NCBI GenBank assembly: GCA_009379845.1
Contig: WHSZ01000022.1
Location: 1-64,000, forward strand
Direction of reading: 5' to 3'
DNA length: 64,000 bases
Source of the DNA: Pseudonocardiaceae bacterium
Lineage (GTDB): Bacteria > Actinomycetota > Actinomycetes > Mycobacteriales > Pseudonocardiaceae
The position numbers and the translations under genes are program-made. Below are positions 17,966-26,622 of this stretch, one piece after another. The notes below the pieces were generated by a model. That model worked only from the letters and a program-made list of their open reading frames with translations, had not been told where the DNA came from and made no database searches. Position 1 is the stretch's first letter. Every line of letters begins with the position of its first letter.

Positions 17966-18613
17966 ATGGACGTTCTGCTCGACAACCTGGACGTGTTCCG
18001 GGAAGGTTTCATCACCACCATTCAGCTGTTCGCGCTCGCCGCTGTCGGGAGCCTGATCCTCGGCACGTTCCTCGCGATGCTGCGGGTCAGCCCGGTGCCG
18101 GTATTCCGCGCGGCCGGCACGCTGTACGTGACCCTGGTCCGCAATACCCCGCTGACCCTGGTGTTCCTGTTCTTCTTTTTCGCCTACCCGCTGCTGGAGA
18201 TCATTGATCTCTCCTACTTCGTCGCGGCCGTCGTCTCGCTGATCGTCTACACCTCGGCATTCATCTGCGAGGTGGTGCGCTCCGGCATCAACACCGTGTC
18301 GGTCGGGCAGGCGGAAGCCGCGCGGGCACTCGGGCTGGGTTTCGGGCAGGTGCTCTCCCACGTCGTGCTGCCGCAATCCTTCCGCTCCGTCATGCCGCCG
18401 CTGATCAGCATGCTGATCGCGCTGCTGAAGAACAGCACCATCGCCGGCGGGTTCTCGGTGCGCGAAGCCGGCGCCATCCGCTCGATCCTCTCCGAGCGCG
18501 GCGAGGACCAGATGGTCACCCTGCTCTGGATCGCCGCGGGCTTCATCATCCTCGTGATGGTGCTGACCTTCGTGCAACGAACCATCGAGAAGCGCTGGAG
18601 CGTGGCGCGATGA
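17966..18613 (+). CDS. gluC: Glutamate ABC transporter permease
   Basis: A 215-residue membrane permease of the HisM/GlnP type with about five helices, the N-terminal segment FREGFITTIQLFALAAVGSL and the cytoplasmic EAA loop (EAARALGLGFGQVLSHVVLPQ) that docks on GluA. ATG 17966 follows GGAAGGACGCG. Its last four bases overlap gluD (ATGA), giving translational coupling and a likely GluC-GluD heterodimer. Confidence 0.92.
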   Translation: MDVLLDNLDVFREGFITTIQLFALAAVGSLILGTFLAMLRVSPVPVFRAAGTLYVTLVRNTPLTLVFLFFFFAYPLLEIIDLSYFVAAVVSLIVYTSAFICEVVRSGINTVSVGQAEAARALGLGFGQVLSHVVLPQSFRSVMPPLISMLIALLKNSTIAGGFSVREAGAIRSILSERGEDQMVTLLWIAAGFIILVMVLTFVQRTIEKRWSVAR

Positions 18614-19485
18614 GCAGCATTCTCTTCGACATCCCAGGGCCGAGGGCGCGCGTCCGGCACAGGGCGTTCGCCGTGCTCGGCGGCATCGCACTCTTCGCGG
18701 TGGTGGCCTTCATCGCCTGGCGCTTCTACGACAGCGGCGAGTTCGCCGGCCAGAAGTGGGAGTGGCTGCAGTACGAGCAGGTCCAGATCGATCTTGGCAA
18801 CGCCGTGCTTTCCACGCTCAGGGCGTTCGCCACCGGCTCCTTGCTTGCCCTGCTTTTCGGCGCGATCTTCGCGGTTGGCAGGCTCTCCGATCACGTGTGG
18901 CTGCGCGCGATCTCCTCGGTGATCGTGGAGTTCTTCCGCGCCATCCCGCTGCTGATCCTGATGTTCCTGTTCTTCTACGGGCTGCCGGTGCTCGGCATCA
19001 AGATGTCGCCGTACATGGCCGTGGTGCTGGGCCTCATGCTGTACAACGGCTCGGTGCTCGCGGAGATCTTCCGCGCCGGCGTGCTCGCGATTCCGAAGGG
19101 GCAGAGCGAAGCCGCCTACGCGGTGGGCATGGGCAAGACCCAGGTCATGACGCTGGTACTGCTGCCGCAGGCGATCCGTTCCATGCTGCCGACCATCATC
19201 AGCCAGCTGGTGGTGCTGCTCAAGGACAGCGCGCTCGGATTCCTCATCACGTACCAGGAACTGCTGTACTACGCGCGTTACATCGGCTCGCAGGGTTCGT
19301 TCGACCGTCCCATCGTGCCCACCACCATCGTGATCGCGGCTATCTACATCACGCTGTGCCTGATGCTCACCGGGCTCGCGAACTACCTGAACAAGCGGGA
19401 GCGTCGCAGCAAGAAGCACGTCGACCTGGAAGGCGGTGGCGCGGCGAAGGGCACCGCGATGGCCGGCGAGCCGACGATCAGCTGA
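18610..19485 (+). CDS. gluD: Glutamate ABC transporter permease
   Basis: Second permease subunit, 291 residues. It has an extra N-terminal membrane helix (HRAFAVLGGIALFAVVAFI), a further extracytoplasmic stretch, then the conserved permease core with VLSTLRAFATGSLLALLFG and the EAA loop SEAAYAVGMGKTQVMTLVLL. The C-terminus is a charged tail (NKRERRSKKHVDLEGG). It starts within the gluC stop codon and ends 18 nt from the convergent hexosaminidase gene, closing the operon. Confidence 0.92.
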   Translation: MSSILFDIPGPRARVRHRAFAVLGGIALFAVVAFIAWRFYDSGEFAGQKWEWLQYEQVQIDLGNAVLSTLRAFATGSLLALLFGAIFAVGRLSDHVWLRAISSVIVEFFRAIPLLILMFLFFYGLPVLGIKMSPYMAVVLGLMLYNGSVLAEIFRAGVLAIPKGQSEAAYAVGMGKTQVMTLVLLPQAIRSMLPTIISQLVVLLKDSALGFLITYQELLYYARYIGSQGSFDRPIVPTTIVIAAIYITLCLMLTGLANYLNKRERRSKKHVDLEGGGAAKGTAMAGEPTIS

Positions 19486-19503
19486 ACCGCTGCGGGCCAC
19501 CGG

Positions 19504-21090
19504 TTACCCCGGCCAGGGGATCTGCGGGGAGCGGTAGTAGTTGACGCCGCCAAGGTCCCAGCGCGGGCCGTGCCCCGCGAGGCGCTGCCGGAACGATTCC
19601 CAGTCCTGGCCGGCTTTCGCGGACCATCCCTTCTCCGCGATGGCCGGCAACCGCGGGAACGCGAGGAACTCGATGTCGTCGATGGACCGTACCGTTTCGG
19701 ACCACAGTGGCGCCTCCACGCCGAGCACGGATCGCTCGCCGACACCTCGAACGGCGCTGGCCGGGTCCCAGTCGTAGGCGTCCCGCACTTCGGTGGGGCC
19801 GGCCCACGTCAGGCCCAGTTCGGTGTTCTCGTTGTACTTCATGTCCAAATAGGACTTGTTGGCCGGGGAGAGCAAGATCTTGCTGCCGTTGCCGGCCGCC
19901 CGCGCGACGTTGTCGTCCACGCCGCCCGCTGAGTCCCAGAACTGTGGCACCGCCGAAGCCGGCAGGTCGGCCTGCGCGATCTCGTGCCAGCCGGCCAACC
20001 GCTTCCCGTACTTGCCGACGAGCGGGATCACCCGCCGCATGAACGTGCGGTAGTCCGCGTCGGTGGTCGCCTCCGCCTCGTCGCCACCGAGGTGCAGGTA
20101 CGGCCCAGGGGTCATCGCGGCGACTTCCCTGATCACGTCCTCCACGAAGGCGTAGGTGTTCTCCTTGCCGACACACAGCGAGCTGTAGCCGACTTCCATG
20201 TCGGTACGCGGCGGCGGGGCCACGCCGTCACAGTTCAGCTCGGCGTAGCTGGAAAGGGCCGCGTTGGTGTGGCCTGGCATATCGATTTCCGGAACGATGG
20301 TCAGCTGCCTCGCCGCCGCGTACTCGTTCAGCTCGGCGTAGTCCGCCTTGGTCAGGTAACCACCGCCGGCGCCGTCCACCCCGGTGCCCTGGCCGCCGCC
20401 GACCGCTGTCAGCTTCGGCCAGCTGTCGATCTGGATCCGCCAACCCTGGTCGTCGGCCAGGTGCAGGTGCAGGTGGTTGATCTTGTAACGGGCGAGATCA
20501 TCGATGTACCGCTTGATCTCGGGGACGGTGTGGAAGTGCCGCGCCAGGTCGAGCATCGCGCCGCGGTAGCCGAACCGCGGGTAGTCCAGGATCCGGCCGC
20601 CCGGAACCGTCCAGGCCCGCAGTCGCGGTCCGCTCGATTCGATCTCTGCCGGCAGTAGCTGGCGCAACGTCTGCACCCCGGCGAACAGGCCGCTCGCCGA
20701 GTTCGCCCGGATCGTCACGCCCTTCCGTGTCACGTCGAGCTGGTAACCCTGCTTTCCGATCCGCGCCTCGGCGTCCCCGAGCACCAAGGAGATGGTGGGC
20801 AGCACCGAGTACCGTGACTCGGCGACCGGGAGCGGATATCCGGTTGCCGGACGCAGCACGCCCGCGAGGTAGTCGCCAACCCGCTTGGCTCCCTTGGCGC
20901 CCGGCTGGGTGCGGATCTGGGTCGCCGGGTTGATCCAGAAGTCTGCAGCCGGATTCGGTCGCACCTCGACCGGCGCGGGAATCACGTCGGCGAGCCGGGC
21001 ATCGGGTGCCGCCGTGGCCGGGGCGGCCAGCCCGGACATGCCGAGGGTGGCCACGGCCAGCACGCCGCCCAGGATGGTTCGCTTCCTCAT
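19504..21090 (-). CDS. Secreted beta-N-acetylhexosaminidase, GH20
   Basis: Releases terminal GlcNAc from chitin oligosaccharides or related glycans outside the cell. The 528-residue precursor has a signal peptide (1-28, ending PATAA), a GH20b small domain to about 165 and the GH20 barrel. The catalytic Asp-Glu pair is D337-E338 in YLHLGGDEAE, and HLHLADDQGWR (206-216) marks the barrel start. ATG 21090 follows GGAGGT; the long upstream open frame is not homologous. A DasR-like operator lies about 35 nt upstream, which would place it in the chitin/GlcNAc regulon. Confidence 0.95.
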   Translation of the reverse strand: MRKRTILGGVLAVATLGMSGLAAPATAAPDARLADVIPAPVEVRPNPAADFWINPATQIRTQPGAKGAKRVGDYLAGVLRPATGYPLPVAESRYSVLPTISLVLGDAEARIGKQGYQLDVTRKGVTIRANSASGLFAGVQTLRQLLPAEIESSGPRLRAWTVPGGRILDYPRFGYRGAMLDLARHFHTVPEIKRYIDDLARYKINHLHLHLADDQGWRIQIDSWPKLTAVGGGQGTGVDGAGGGYLTKADYAELNEYAAARQLTIVPEIDMPGHTNAALSSYAELNCDGVAPPPRTDMEVGYSSLCVGKENTYAFVEDVIREVAAMTPGPYLHLGGDEAEATTDADYRTFMRRVIPLVGKYGKRLAGWHEIAQADLPASAVPQFWDSAGGVDDNVARAAGNGSKILLSPANKSYLDMKYNENTELGLTWAGPTEVRDAYDWDPASAVRGVGERSVLGVEAPLWSETVRSIDDIEFLAFPRLPAIAEKGWSAKAGQDWESFRQRLAGHGPRWDLGGVNYYRSPQIPWPG

Positions 21091-21123
21091 CGGTACCTCC
21101 AAGGCGTCGAGGACGCGACGGCT

Positions 21124-21139
21124 AAAGGTATAGACCAGC
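21124..21139. promoter_or_regulatory. DasR-responsive element (dre)-like site
   Basis: AAAGGTATAGACCAGC matches 12 of 16 positions of the dre consensus ACTGGTCTAGACCAGT, with the right half TAGACCAG intact. It is placed 34 nt upstream of the GH20 hexosaminidase start, the class of gene that DasR controls in Streptomyces. Whether this genome encodes DasR is not visible here. Confidence 0.6.
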
Positions 21140-21242
21140 CAGCCAGCGGGAACAACGGCCATCCAGACTAGCGCGTACCGCTCCGGGGCAGCGCCGCGAC
21201 ACCGCGCCCGCTGCCGGCCCCGCATTGTGACCGTTCCACAGG

Positions 21243-22052
21243 CTAACCGCGTTCGGGTGGACTTTCCCGCCGCTCTTCCCGGTCGATCTTGTTGCCGAGC
21301 ACATGCTGCTGACCGAGCGTCCAGACGTTGTTGGCAAGGAAGTACAGTAAGACGCCGATCGGCATCGGGAAGAACGAGCCGGACACCAGCACACCCACCG
21401 GCGCGAGGTACATCAACAGTTTGGTGGCGGTGGCAACCTGAGGATTCGCCGCCGACATCTCGGTTTGCCGCCGCATCGACAGCCGGATGCTGAAGAAGGT
21501 CGCCACGCTGGCGATGATCATCAACGGCACGCCGACGGCCAGCATGTGCGCGTGGTCGGTACCGAACAGCAGAAGTTCGCGCTCCGGCTGGCTGATCCAG
21601 TTGCTCAGCTTGGCTCCGAAGATGTCGGCGTTGATGAACGAGTCCACACCTTGCTTGTCGAAGATGTAGTTGGCATGCGCATGGGGATGGAAGTTCCGCA
21701 GTACGGTGAAAAGGCTGATGAATACCGGGATCTGCGCGAGCGCGAGGAGGCAACTGCCGAGCGGGTTCACCCCCTGCTCGGACTGCAGCCTCCGCATTTC
21801 CTGCGCCTGGCGCTGTGGATCCCCCTTGTGCTCGTCCCGTAGCCGCTGAATGTGCGGGGCGATCCTGCTCATCTTGCGTGCTGACCGCAACTGACTGATG
21901 GTCGGTTTCAGCAGCAACACCCGCAGCGTGAACACCAGGAAGAACACCGAAAGCGCCCAGGCGAAACCATTGTCCGGGCCGAGCAGCGTGCCAAAGACCG
22001 CGTGCCAGAGCCACAAAATGGCTGACACCGGGTAGAGGATGAAATCAAACAC
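21243..22052 (-). CDS. YidC/Oxa1-family membrane insertase (second paralogue type)
   Basis: Helps insert and fold membrane proteins. The 269-residue protein has the YidC2-like core of five membrane segments: FALVxxFTLRVLLLKP-type segment (FFLVFTLRVLLLKPTISQL), the basic cytoplasmic hairpin KMSRIAPHIQRLRDEHKGD, and GSCLLALAQIPVFISLFTVL. GTG at 22052 has CGGAG eight bases upstream; an alternative GTG lies nine bases earlier. It is not in the rnpA-yidC-jag cluster where the housekeeping copy lives, so it is probably an accessory paralogue. It is 120 nt after the DUF6412 gene on the same strand. Confidence 0.85.
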   Translation of the reverse strand: MFDFILYPVSAILWLWHAVFGTLLGPDNGFAWALSVFFLVFTLRVLLLKPTISQLRSARKMSRIAPHIQRLRDEHKGDPQRQAQEMRRLQSEQGVNPLGSCLLALAQIPVFISLFTVLRNFHPHAHANYIFDKQGVDSFINADIFGAKLSNWISQPERELLLFGTDHAHMLAVGVPLMIIASVATFFSIRLSMRRQTEMSAANPQVATATKLLMYLAPVGVLVSGSFFPMPIGVLLYFLANNVWTLGQQHVLGNKIDREERRESPPERG

Positions 22053-22181
22053 GAGCAGCACTCCGTCATGTCATAGGAACCTGAATGTGCATAAGGACAG
22101 GCGGGAACGGCTGCGTGTCAAAGAATCATGCGGTGTCCGGAAACGTGCCGGACCGGCGGCTACCGGGTCACCGCACGCGGA

Positions 22182-22508
22182 TCACGCGGCCGCGACGGAG
22201 ACTGACGGTGCTCTCGGGCGGGCACGGCCCGGCGCGTTGGGATTCCGCAACCGCAGGAACGCGGCGTGCCATGCACGAACGCGCAGGGCGATGGTGCGAA
22301 CCCGGGCCGGTGTGCCGCCCGGATCGAGCCGCGCGTGCTCGGCGCACACAAAAACGACGACGGCGAAACTCGCGGCCAGCACGGTGGCAAGGGACAGTGG
22401 CCCGGCTATCCCGGCCACCGGTAGCACCGCCGTGAGCAATTCGGCCAGCGGGAAGGCGGAGAGCGCGGCGGGGAAGAGCATGGCAAGCAGCATCCGCAGC
22501 CTGATCAT
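22182..22508 (-). CDS. Small membrane protein, DUF6412-like
   Basis: A 108-residue protein with two N-terminal hydrophobic stretches (LRMLLAMLFPAALSAFPLAEL and PLSLATVLAASFAVVVFVCA) and a basic cytoplasmic tail with HARLDPGGTPARVRTIALR and NAPGRARPRAP. The tail pattern is that of DUF6412 proteins found beside YidC paralogues in related actinomycetes (from memory, not searched). It probably shares a transcript with the YidC gene and may assist it. Function unknown. Confidence 0.7.
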   Translation of the reverse strand: MIRLRMLLAMLFPAALSAFPLAELLTAVLPVAGIAGPLSLATVLAASFAVVVFVCAEHARLDPGGTPARVRTIALRVRAWHAAFLRLRNPNAPGRARPRAPSVSVAAA

Positions 22509-22547
22509 GACGTTCCCTCCTCGGCCCTTCGCCGGCTACCTCCCAGG

Positions 22548-23309
22548 TTAGCTCTTGCCGCGGTCCCGGCGGAAGATCTTGCTACCCAGCCACACAACGG
22601 GGTCGTACTTGCGGTCCGCGACGCGCTCCTTCATCGGGATCAGCGCGTTGTCGGTGATCTTGATGCCTTCCGGGCACACCTCGGTGCAGCATTTGGTGAT
22701 GTTGCAGAAGCCGAGCCCGTGCTCGTTCTGCGCCTCCGTAGTGCGATCCGCGGCGTCCAGCGGATGCATCTCCAGCTCGGCGATCCGCATCAGGTACCGA
22801 GGTCCCGCGAAGGACTCCTTGTTCTCCTCGTGGTCCCGGATCACATGGCAGACGTCCTGGCACAGGAAGCATTCGATGCACTTGCGGAACTCCTGGGAGC
22901 GTTCCACGTCCTGTTGCTGCATCCGGTATTCACCCGGTGCCAGCTCCTTGGGCGGGGTGAATGCCGGGATCTCTCGTGCCTTTGTGTAGTTGTACGACAC
23001 ATCGGGCACCAGATCCCGAATAACCGGGAAGGCGCGCACCGGCGTCACGGTGACCACTTCGTCCTCCGCGAAGGTGGACATCCGGGTCATGCACAGCAGC
23101 CGCGGCCTACCGTTGACCTCCGCCGAACACGAGCCGCACTTGCCGGCCTTGCAGTTCCAGCGCACCGCGAGATCCGGCACTTGGGTGGCCTGCAACCGGT
23201 GAATGATGTCCAGAACGACTTCACCCTCGTTTACCTCGACGGTGAAGTCCTCGAAATCACCACCGTCCGCGTCACCACGCCACACCCGGAACTTTCCCTG
23301 GTAACTCAC
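22548..23309 (-). CDS. sdhB: Succinate dehydrogenase/fumarate reductase iron-sulfur subunit
   Basis: Electron-transfer subunit. The 253-residue protein has an N-terminal plant-type [2Fe-2S] domain (CKAGKCGSCSAEVNGRPRLLC) and a C-terminal bacterial-ferredoxin domain with CIECFLCQDVCHV and CNITKCCTEVCPEGI for the [4Fe-4S] and [3Fe-4S]-type clusters. It follows sdhA by 2 nt. Together with sdhA and the single long cytochrome b gene this is the Sdh1-type complex of mycobacteria (Rv0247c-Rv0249c order). Confidence 0.93.
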   Translation of the reverse strand: MSYQGKFRVWRGDADGGDFEDFTVEVNEGEVVLDIIHRLQATQVPDLAVRWNCKAGKCGSCSAEVNGRPRLLCMTRMSTFAEDEVVTVTPVRAFPVIRDLVPDVSYNYTKAREIPAFTPPKELAPGEYRMQQQDVERSQEFRKCIECFLCQDVCHVIRDHEENKESFAGPRYLMRIAELEMHPLDAADRTTEAQNEHGLGFCNITKCCTEVCPEGIKITDNALIPMKERVADRKYDPVVWLGSKIFRRDRGKS

Positions 23310-23311
23310 GT

Positions 23312-25207
23312 TCAGCCCTTCCTATCCGGGTGCTCGGCGATCTCGTCCGGCGTGTAGTACTTCTCGAGCTCGTTCAGCTCGAACAGTTCAAGCAAGTCCG
23401 CCCGCATCGGTGTCTGCGCCTCTTCGGTGACCTTCACGCCTTCCCCTGCCGAGGAGCACACCAGCAACTTGTTGCGCCAGTCCAGTTCCATGTTCGGGTG
23501 ATCGTCCCGGGTGTGCCCACCGCGGCTTTCCTCACGCAGCAACGCCGATTTGGCCACGCATTCGCTGACCAGCAACATGTTCCGCAGGTCCAGGGCGAGA
23601 TGCCAGCCTGGGTTGTACTGCCGGTGCCCCTCCACGGTGACCTGCTTCGCGCGCGCCTTGAACTCCTCGACCTTCTCCGCAGCCTGCTGCATCTCCTCGG
23701 CTTTGCGGATGATGCCGACCAGCTCGTTCATCGAATCCTGCAGCTCGGCGTAAACGGTGTACGGGTTCTCCTGCTTGCCGTCACGCGGCTCGAAACAGTC
23801 CAGCGCATCCTTCGCCGCGACGTCCACATCGGACTGCGAGATTTTCGGACGGTCGCTGAGACCGTCCACATAAGACGCGGCGCCGAGACCGGCGCGCCGG
23901 CCGAACACCAGCAGGTCGGAAAGCGAGTTCCCACCGAGACGGTTCGAGCCGTGCATCCCGCCCGAGCACTCGCCAGCCGAGAACAGGCCGGGCACCGACG
24001 CGGCCGCGGTGTCCGGATCCACCTCGATACCGCCCATCACGTAGTGACAGGTCGGCCCGACCTCCATCGGCTCGGCGGTAATGTCCACATCGGCCAGTTC
24101 CTTGAACTGGTGGTGCATGGACGGCAGGCGACGCGCGATCTCCTCCTTCGGCAACCGGCTGGCGATGTCCAGGAACACCCCGCCGTGCGGAGAACCGCGG
24201 CCGGCCTTGACTTCCGAGTTGATCGCGCGTGCCACCTCGTCACGCGGCAGCAGGTCAGGGGTTCGCCGGTTGCCGTCCGGGTTCTCGTACCAGCGATCGG
24301 CTTCCGCTTCGTTGTCCGCGTACTGGTCCTTGAACACCTCGGGGATGTAGTCGAACATGAACCGCTTGCCCTCGGAGTTCTTCAGCACGCCGCCGTCTCC
24401 TCGGACTCCCTCGGTGACCAGGATTCCCTTCACGCTCGGCGGCCAGACCATGCCGGTCGGGTGGAACTGCACGAACTCCATGTTGATCAGCTTCGCGCCG
24501 GCCCGCAGCGCGAGCGCATGACCGTCCCCTGTGTACTCCCAGGAGTTCGAGGTGACCTTGAACGACTTGCCGATCCCGCCGGTCGCGAGCACCACGGCAG
24601 GTGTTTCGAACAGGATGAACCGGCCGGATTCCCGCCAGTAGCCGAACGCACCGGAGATCGCGTCACCGTCCTTGAGTAGCTCGGTGATCGTGCACTCGTC
24701 GAAGACCTTCAGCTTGGCCTCGTAGTCGCCGTACTCCGCGTAGTCCTCCTGCTGCAGCGAAACGATCTTCTGCTGCATGGTGCGGATCAGCTCGAGGCCG
24801 GTGCGGTCACCGACGTGCGCCAACCGCGCGTACGTGTGGCCGCCGAAGTTACGCTGGCTGATCCGGCCGTCCGTGGTGCGGTCGAACAGCGCCCCGTAGG
24901 TTTCCAGCTCCCACACCCGGTTCGGCGCTTCCTTGGCGTGCAACTCGGCCATCCGCCAGTTGTTCAGGAACTTGCCGCCGCGCATGGTGTCCCTGAAGTG
25001 CACCTGCCAGTTGTCGTTCGGGTTCGAGTTACCCATCGACGCCGCGCAACCGCCTTCGGCCATCACCGTGTGCGCCTTGCCGAACAACGACTTGCACACC
25101 ACCGCAACGCTCAACCCGCGCTGCCGTGCCTCGATGACGGCGCGCAGGCCGGCACCACCGGCGCCGATCACCACGACGTCATAGTTGTGCCGTTCGACCT
25201 CGGTCAT
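23312..25207 (-). CDS. sdhA: Succinate dehydrogenase/fumarate reductase flavoprotein subunit
   Basis: Catalytic FAD subunit oxidising succinate to fumarate (or the reverse). The 631-residue protein starts with the FAD-binding fold VVVIGAGGAGLRAVIEA (about 11-27), has MAEGGCAASMGN after it, substrate-loop HPTGM and the catalytic-region motif GGMHGSNRLGGNSLSDLLVF. The extended C-terminus and the large capping region are like the mycobacterial Sdh1/Rv0248c clade rather than the shorter Sdh2 type. ATG 25207 follows GAGGAAGAT. It lies between sdhC and sdhB in one operon. Confidence 0.94.
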   Translation of the reverse strand: MTEVERHNYDVVVIGAGGAGLRAVIEARQRGLSVAVVCKSLFGKAHTVMAEGGCAASMGNSNPNDNWQVHFRDTMRGGKFLNNWRMAELHAKEAPNRVWELETYGALFDRTTDGRISQRNFGGHTYARLAHVGDRTGLELIRTMQQKIVSLQQEDYAEYGDYEAKLKVFDECTITELLKDGDAISGAFGYWRESGRFILFETPAVVLATGGIGKSFKVTSNSWEYTGDGHALALRAGAKLINMEFVQFHPTGMVWPPSVKGILVTEGVRGDGGVLKNSEGKRFMFDYIPEVFKDQYADNEAEADRWYENPDGNRRTPDLLPRDEVARAINSEVKAGRGSPHGGVFLDIASRLPKEEIARRLPSMHHQFKELADVDITAEPMEVGPTCHYVMGGIEVDPDTAAASVPGLFSAGECSGGMHGSNRLGGNSLSDLLVFGRRAGLGAASYVDGLSDRPKISQSDVDVAAKDALDCFEPRDGKQENPYTVYAELQDSMNELVGIIRKAEEMQQAAEKVEEFKARAKQVTVEGHRQYNPGWHLALDLRNMLLVSECVAKSALLREESRGGHTRDDHPNMELDWRNKLLVCSSAGEGVKVTEEAQTPMRADLLELFELNELEKYYTPDEIAEHPDRKG

Positions 25208-25223
25208 ATCTTCCTCAGCTTCG

Positions 25224-26024
25224 TCAGTTGATGATGCGCAGATCGGAGATCACGCCGCTTGCCACCAGCATCACGTAGAAGTCGGTGAGTACCAGCGAAC
25301 CAAGCGTGATCCACGCGAACTGCATATGCCGCACGTTGAGTTTGGACACTTTGGTCCACAGCCAGTACCGCGTCGGATGCTTGGCGAAGTTCTTCAACCG
25401 TCCGCCGGTCACGTGCCGGCACGAGTGGCAGGACAGGGTGTATCCCCACAGCAGGACCACATTGCCAACCAGGATGATGTTGCCAAGCCCGATGCCGAAG
25501 CCGTTTTCCCCGTCGAAAGCGAGGATGGCGTCGTACGTGTTGATCAACGTGACGATGAACGCCGCGTAGAAGAAGTAGCGGTGCACGTTCTGAATGATCA
25601 ACGGGAGTCGTGTTTCGCCCGTGTACTTGCCGTGTGGCTCGCTCACCGCGCAAGCGGGCGGGGAGAACCAGAACGCCCGGTAGTACGCCTTGCGGTAGTA
25701 GTAGCAGGTGAGCCGGAAGCCGAGCAGGAACGGCAGGGACAGCGCCGCGTACGGGATGAACCACGGGAAGTCGAACAGCGTGCCGAAGTGGCTGGAGCCC
25801 GGTTCACAGGCGGTGCTCATGCACGGCGAGTAGAAAGGCGTCAGGTAGTGGTGCTCGGGCACCCAGTAGGCGGCGCCCCAAAACGCGCGAACCGTTGCGT
25901 AGATGACGAACGCACCGAGCCCCAGTACGGTCAGCAGCGGTTGCAGCCACCATCGGTCAGTACGCAGCGTACGCGCGGGAATGACCGCCCTGCGCGCGGA
26001 AAAAACACCTGTGTTCTCGTCCAC
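25224..26024 (-). CDS. sdhC: Succinate dehydrogenase cytochrome b subunit (single large anchor)
   Basis: Membrane anchor of 266 residues with five to six helices, replacing separate SdhC and SdhD. Conserved histidines occur in HRYFFYAAF and SCHSCRHVTGG, likely haem ligands. The N-terminus (VDENTGVFSARRAVIPARTL) is cytoplasmic. The start is GTG 26024. This type of anchor is found with the Rv0249c-like Sdh1 enzymes, which couple succinate oxidation to menaquinone. It begins 26 nt after the small conserved gene upstream and runs into sdhA 16 nt later. Confidence 0.9.
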   Translation of the reverse strand: MDENTGVFSARRAVIPARTLRTDRWWLQPLLTVLGLGAFVIYATVRAFWGAAYWVPEHHYLTPFYSPCMSTACEPGSSHFGTLFDFPWFIPYAALSLPFLLGFRLTCYYYRKAYYRAFWFSPPACAVSEPHGKYTGETRLPLIIQNVHRYFFYAAFIVTLINTYDAILAFDGENGFGIGLGNIILVGNVVLLWGYTLSCHSCRHVTGGRLKNFAKHPTRYWLWTKVSKLNVRHMQFAWITLGSLVLTDFYVMLVASGVISDLRIIN

Positions 26025-26050
26025 CCTTCGGGACTCTATCGCTGCTGCGT

Positions 26051-26347
26051 TTACGGCTGTTGAGGCCGGTACCCGCCAACACCCTCGTCGTCGGCTCCGT
26101 GCCAGAGCGACTCGTCGTACGGCGTATCGGGTACCACGACAACCGACGAGCGATCGGTTTCGGCCATTCTCGGCGGCGCCACGCTCGGCGGATCACCCAG
26201 CTCGGAGGCGTCGATATCCAGCCGGTCGACATCGTTGGCAAGCCGCTGAACTGCGGCAACGTCACCGTAGCGGGACCGAAGCGCACCCACGCACTGCCGG
26301 AGTTGTCCAATCGCTCGCCGCAGCTCGGCGATTTCGGTGGCCGTCAT
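26051..26347 (-). CDS. Small conserved protein preceding sdh (Rv0250c-like)
   Basis: A 98-residue soluble protein. The N-terminal half is helical with heptad-like leucines (ATEIAELRRAIGQLRQCVGAL and LANDVDRLDIDASEL); the C-terminal half is acidic and proline-rich, ending GGYRPQQP. ATG 26347 has GAGGTG six bases upstream; a GTG two codons earlier overlaps the ribosome site. The same kind of ~97-residue gene precedes the Sdh1 operon in mycobacteria. It is probably an accessory or regulatory partner of the dehydrogenase; the function is unknown. Confidence 0.75.
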   Translation of the reverse strand: MTATEIAELRRAIGQLRQCVGALRSRYGDVAAVQRLANDVDRLDIDASELGDPPSVAPPRMAETDRSSVVVVPDTPYDESLWHGADDEGVGGYRPQQP

Positions 26348-26437
26348 AACCACACCTCGTCTACCTCGGTTCGGGCCCGCGCCGCATGCGCGTGGTGGAG
26401 CGGCGCCTTTGTGCTGACTCTGCCTGCCAGCTCACAG

Positions 26438-26453
26438 TGTGACAAGGTACACA
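26438..26453. promoter_or_regulatory. CRP/GlxR-type binding site
   Basis: TGTGACAAGGTACACA fits the CRP-family form TGTGA-N6-TCACA with one mismatch, and exactly fits GTGNNANNNNNCACA, the mycobacterial Crp pattern. The symmetry extends to AGTGTG...CACACT (26436-26455). It lies 91 nt upstream of the Rv0250c-sdh operon and about 170 nt upstream of edd, so it could act on either divergent unit. The regulator itself is not in the window. Confidence 0.6.
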
Positions 26454-26509
26454 CTCCAAGATTCACATCTCGATTCGGGTTGCCGCCGAGCAACCTCGCT
26501 GGATCGATT

Positions 26510-26538
26510 TTGATCCGATCTTCACATTCCGCTAACCT
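26510..26538 (+). promoter_or_regulatory. Candidate sigma-70-type promoter for edd-eda
   Basis: TTGATC (26510-26515) and TAACCT (26533-26538) are separated by 17 bp. Transcription would begin near 26545 and leave a leader of about 78 nt before edd. The match is reasonable but unproven. Confidence 0.4.
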
Positions 26539-26622
26539 TGACACACGGCGGCCGCTTTACAACGCCGTATCGCTTCCGCGCCGAACCTGTACGGCACGAT
26601 TCGCCAGCGACCGGAGGCACCC

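Noticed and set aside
23330-24679. 449-codon plus-strand open frame inside sdhA
   Set aside because: Antisense shadow of a clearly homologous sdhA; no ribosome site or domain.
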